Below are positions 5,728-7,756 of a DNA stretch of 7,756 bases, piece after piece. The notes beneath the pieces are model-generated. The model was not told the origin of the DNA and did not search any database. It saw only the letters and a list, made by a program, of their open reading frames with translations. This stretch comes from Lachnospiraceae bacterium (GTDB lineage Bacteria; Bacillota; Clostridia; Lachnospirales; Lachnospiraceae): assembly GCA_900771995.1 (NCBI GenBank), contig CAAGQC010000022.1, positions 1 through 7,756 on the forward strand. The letters are read 5' to 3'. A program made the translations under genes and the position numbers. Position 1 is the stretch's first letter. Each line of letters opens with the position of its first letter.

Positions 5728-6252
5728 ATGGAATTTAACAAACCGGTATCCAACCCCATGATGGTGGGATCCATTGAATTATTAAAAGCAGAGGACACCC
5801 CGGAACACAGACAGATGTTCCTGGATGAATTGCAGAAAGCAAAGTTCCTGTCACCGGTCGTGATCGATCCGGTGCCGGTGCCTGATGCAAACGGACGGGT
5901 GACCATCGCCAGAGATGCCAAAGTGCAGTTTCCGATGCTGTCCACCGAAGACGGCCGGAAGTTCTTCATGGCGTTTACGGACTGGACAGAACTGAAAAAG
6001 TGGAGAGACGAGGAGAATCAGCAGACCTTCGCCATGAATTTTGATGATTATGCGGGAATGTTGCTGCGCAAGGATGCGCAAGGCAATATCAGCCCGGCAC
6101 TGGGATTCGTGATTAATCCCTTCGGCGGCAACATCGTAGTGACCAGAGAAATGGTAGCCAGCATGATCGCAGCGAAGCTGAAAGCAGCCGGCAGACCGGT
6201 GCCTCCCGCACCCGGAGCTCCTACAGCTCCCATCCAGCCCACACAGCAGTAA
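5728..6252 (+). CDS. SseB-family protein
   Basis: A 174-aa soluble protein matching the SseB N-terminal domain pattern: a helix ending FLDELQKAKFLSPVV (31-45), VQFPMLSTEDGRKFFMAFTD (66-85) followed by a WTELKKW helix start (86-92), an FDDYAGMLL helix (105-113), and GFVINPFGGNIVVTREMV (126-143). A proline/alanine-rich tail (about 157-174) follows and is probably disordered. E. coli SseB is named for enhanced serine sensitivity; its biochemical role is unclear. The start has AAGGAG seven bases upstream, overlapping the hydratase stop codon, so the gene is almost certainly co-transcribed and perhaps translationally linked to the hydratase. None of its eight arginines uses CGT, in contrast to the hydratase. 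The family call is fairly firm; a role linked to the hydratase is only suggested by position. Confidence 0.8.
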   Translation: MEFNKPVSNPMMVGSIELLKAEDTPEHRQMFLDELQKAKFLSPVVIDPVPVPDANGRVTIARDAKVQFPMLSTEDGRKFFMAFTDWTELKKWRDEENQQTFAMNFDDYAGMLLRKDAQGNISPALGFVINPFGGNIVVTREMVASMIAAKLKAAGRPVPPAPGAPTAPIQPTQQ

Positions 6253-6288
6253 ATTAACACTAAATAAAACGCCCATAGCGGACGATAT

Positions 6289-6337
6289 AAGTAGCAGAGA
6301 GGTGACATGGCCAGTCACTTCCTGCTGCTTATTTTTT
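6289..6337 (+). terminator. First terminator of the hydratase-SseB unit
   Basis: A long stem: arm 6289-6306 pairs with 6314-6330 over a 7-nt loop with one bulge and one or two wobbles, and TTTTTT follows at 6332-6337. It lies about 36 bp after the SseB stop codon. The plus-strand T-run sets its direction. Confidence 0.88.
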
Positions 6338-6360
6338 ACAGTTTGATAACGACACCACGG

Positions 6361-6414
6361 ATGGTAATTGGACAGAATCATTTCTGAGATTCTGTTTTAT
6401 TGCCATCTTTTTTT
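6361..6414 (+). terminator. Second, tandem terminator
   Basis: ATGGTAAT (6361-6368) pairs with ATTGCCAT (6399-6406) with one G-U, followed after a 3x3 internal loop by a perfect inner stem ACAGAATC (6372-6379)/GATTCTGT (6388-6395), and then C plus seven Ts (6408-6414). It is only 23 bp after the first terminator, so it is a back-up, or it ends a short transcript starting between the two. Confidence 0.85.
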
Positions 6415-6444
6415 AGCTGACAGTCAGGCCATATGGTGGTGAAC

Positions 6445-6458
6445 TGTTAAGCGTTACA
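6445..6458. promoter_or_regulatory. Imperfect dyad TGTTAAGCGTTACA upstream of the last gene
   Basis: Five of seven base pairs are symmetric, with TGT/ACA outer arms. It loosely resembles a cre box but has GCG rather than CG at the proper place. It lies in the 99-bp gap between the second terminator and the TTG start, where I find no good -35/-10 pair. Possible operator; chance is possible. Confidence 0.25.
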
Positions 6459-6494
6459 GGAAGCGCGCCCTGTTTGTTCGTGGTGAGGTCGGGG

Positions 6495-6501
6495 AAAGGA
6501 G
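6495..6501 (+). promoter_or_regulatory. Ribosome binding site for a TTG start
   Basis: AAAGGAG lies 12 bases before the TTG at 6514, longer than the usual 5-9 spacing. No in-frame ATG or GTG fits better, and the MRIDSASIGM opening supports TTG. The long spacing plus rare start codon suggests modest translation. Confidence 0.6.
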
Positions 6502-6513
6502 AAAATTACAGAT

Positions 6514-7662
6514 TTGAGAATTGATTCCGCAAGCATAGGAATGGATTCCGCCAGAAGCTATCATGCTTCGAAGACAAGCGTCAGACGATTTGAGATAACG
6601 GATTATCAGGCAGGTCTGACAGATGTATCCACCAAAGGACAGAAGACACCGGATGGTGAGGATACCGCGCAGAACACCGGGGAACAGGAAAATTCCACGG
6701 AAAATACTACACTGACGGCAAAGGAATGGCAGAGTCGTTTTCTGGTATCTTCTGCCAGATGGGATATGCGGAGCAGTGCCAGTGAACAGACACTGTCCAC
6801 GATCCGGGAATATACGGTACGGTATATTTTTGATTTATTGTTCCCTTCCAGAAATAGTACTTTGCGGGACTGGATGCAGGAAAACGGATGGAGCGGCAGC
6901 ACGCAGGGAACGGCAACGCCTGCCTCCGGTGTATTCAACATGGTGACATCCCGCATGAAAGTATTGAACTACGTGGCTGAGACCTGGAGTACGGAACAGG
7001 AAGACACCAGTTTTTCCACCGTAGGAACCGTGCGGACCAAGGATGGCAGAGAGATCAATTTTAATGTGAATGTAAATATGAGCCACAGATGTGAGGAATA
7101 CTACAGAGAGGAACTCAACGTAGCACAATTCACACTTCATGATCCGCTGGTGATCAATCTGGATACGGATGTGGCAGAAGTGTCAGATCAGACCTTCTAT
7201 TTTGATCTGGATGCCGACGGCAAGGAGGAAGAGATCTCCATGTTAAAGGGCAGCGGCTATCTGGCACTGGATAAAAACGGCGATGGCGTCATTAACGATG
7301 GCAGTGAGCTGTTCGGAACCGGCAGTGGGGACGGCTTTGCAGATCTGGCGCAGTACGATGAGGACGGCAACGGCTGGATCGATGAGAACGATTTCATCTG
7401 GTCAAAATTAAAAATCTGGTGCAAGGATGAAAATGGCAATGATGTGCTGTACAAACTTTCTGACAAGGGTGTCGGTGCTATCTGCCTGCAAAATGTTTCT
7501 ACGGATTTTACCCTGCAGGGAGACCGCAAGGGACAGGATGGCACCACCAATGCCAATGCCACCAACGCTGTGATCCGCAAGACCGGTATTTTCTTATATG
7601 AAAACGGAAATGTAGGTACGGTGCAGCATGTAGATATGGCAGCCTATGCCGCGCAGGCTTAA
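6514..7662 (+). CDS. Protein of unknown function with EF-hand/VCBS-like calcium loops
   Basis: A 382-aa protein whose function I do not recognise. It starts MRIDSASIGMDSAR, an opening I recall from hypothetical proteins of Lachnospiraceae. There is no signal peptide or membrane segment. Residues 38-70 are polar, Thr/Glu/Asn-rich and probably disordered, followed by a mostly helical part (70-125). The C-terminal half holds acidic loops: DLDADGKEEE (231-240), DKNGDGVIND (253-262) before GSELFG (263-268), and DEDGNGWIDEND (282-293). The last fits an EF-hand loop well (D282, D284, N286, D290, D293); the first two resemble FG-GAP/dockerin-style Ca sites. Calcium binding is therefore likely, but location and partners are unknown. 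It uses TTG as start, with a ribosome site 12 bases upstream, and is separated from the SseB gene by two terminators, so it is an independent unit. Confidence 0.8.
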   Translation: MRIDSASIGMDSARSYHASKTSVRRFEITDYQAGLTDVSTKGQKTPDGEDTAQNTGEQENSTENTTLTAKEWQSRFLVSSARWDMRSSASEQTLSTIREYTVRYIFDLLFPSRNSTLRDWMQENGWSGSTQGTATPASGVFNMVTSRMKVLNYVAETWSTEQEDTSFSTVGTVRTKDGREINFNVNVNMSHRCEEYYREELNVAQFTLHDPLVINLDTDVAEVSDQTFYFDLDADGKEEEISMLKGSGYLALDKNGDGVINDGSELFGTGSGDGFADLAQYDEDGNGWIDENDFIWSKLKIWCKDENGNDVLYKLSDKGVGAICLQNVSTDFTLQGDRKGQDGTTNANATNAVIRKTGIFLYENGNVGTVQHVDMAAYAAQA

Positions 7663-7669
7663 AATAAAT

Positions 7670-7735
7670 GTAACTACTCAGTACCCCATTCGCAAAATCG
7701 CTGCGATGCAGCTTTCCTTTTGCTCATGTGGTTAC
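7670..7735. repeat. Structured stretch after the last gene
   Basis: GTAACTAC (7670-7677) pairs with GTGGTTAC (7728-7735) with one wobble, enclosing a perfect small hairpin GCTGC-GAT-GCAGC (7700-7712). The GTACCCC inside (7681-7687) recalls the GTACC motif of the left-end repeats. There is no clear T-tract next to the stem, although CTTTCCTTTTG follows the inner hairpin (7712-7722), so it may terminate weakly. It could be a dispersed intergenic repeat; copy number cannot be seen here. Confidence 0.4.
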
Positions 7736-7756
7736 TTCGCCATATAAATTTAGCCA

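Noticed and set aside
6417..6445. CTGACA-N17-TGAACT as a promoter for the last gene
   Set aside because: The -10 matches only three of six bases, so I do not call it.

Overview
The window looks like a chromosomal segment of a moderate-GC (about 50 %) member of the Clostridia, most likely Lachnospiraceae. I infer this from the gene content (a Firmicutes-type GntP permease next to glycerate kinase, an SseB-family protein, and a 'MRIDSxSIGM'-type protein with calcium-loop motifs), strong AGGAGG-type ribosome sites, and stem-plus-T-tract terminators. This is recollection of families, not a database result.

Layout: positions 1-627 hold no convincing gene. They contain a dyad-rich stretch (1-120), a 14-bp perfect palindrome (138-151), about five 51-52-bp degenerate tandem repeats (184-442) rich in GTACCC/GGGTAC arms, and a terminator for the minus-strand gene to the right (about 526-570). 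Next come two minus-strand genes: a GntP-family permease (628-1878) downstream of a glycerate kinase (2002-3153). A 271-bp divergent control region (3154-3424) follows. It has a promoter for each direction, a perfect CCGGAAC-N12-GTTCCGG inverted repeat just upstream of the leftward -10, and a hairpin against the glycerate kinase ribosome site. To the right, on the plus strand, are a 763-aa aconitase-superfamily hydratase (3425-5716) and, 11 bp later, an SseB-family protein (5728-6252), followed by two terminators in tandem (6289-6337 and 6361-6414). A separate plus-strand gene (6514-7662, TTG start) encodes a protein with calcium-loop motifs and no recognised function. The window ends in another structured, GTACC-containing intergenic stretch.

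How the genes may fit together: the permease and kinase suggest uptake of glycerate (or a similar short hydroxy-acid) and its phosphorylation into lower glycolysis. The divergent hydratase keeps all three Fe-S cysteines and the substrate-binding arginine motifs of the aconitase superfamily, but sits beside no citrate synthase or isocitrate dehydrogenase gene here. It may act on another hydroxy-acid connected to the same pathway; the substrate is unknown. Its arginine codon use (21 of 28 CGT) suggests high expression. No regulator gene is present, so a factor binding the divergent inverted repeat would be encoded elsewhere. The most unusual features are the tandem-repeat array and the divergent hydratase/glycerate kinase unit.
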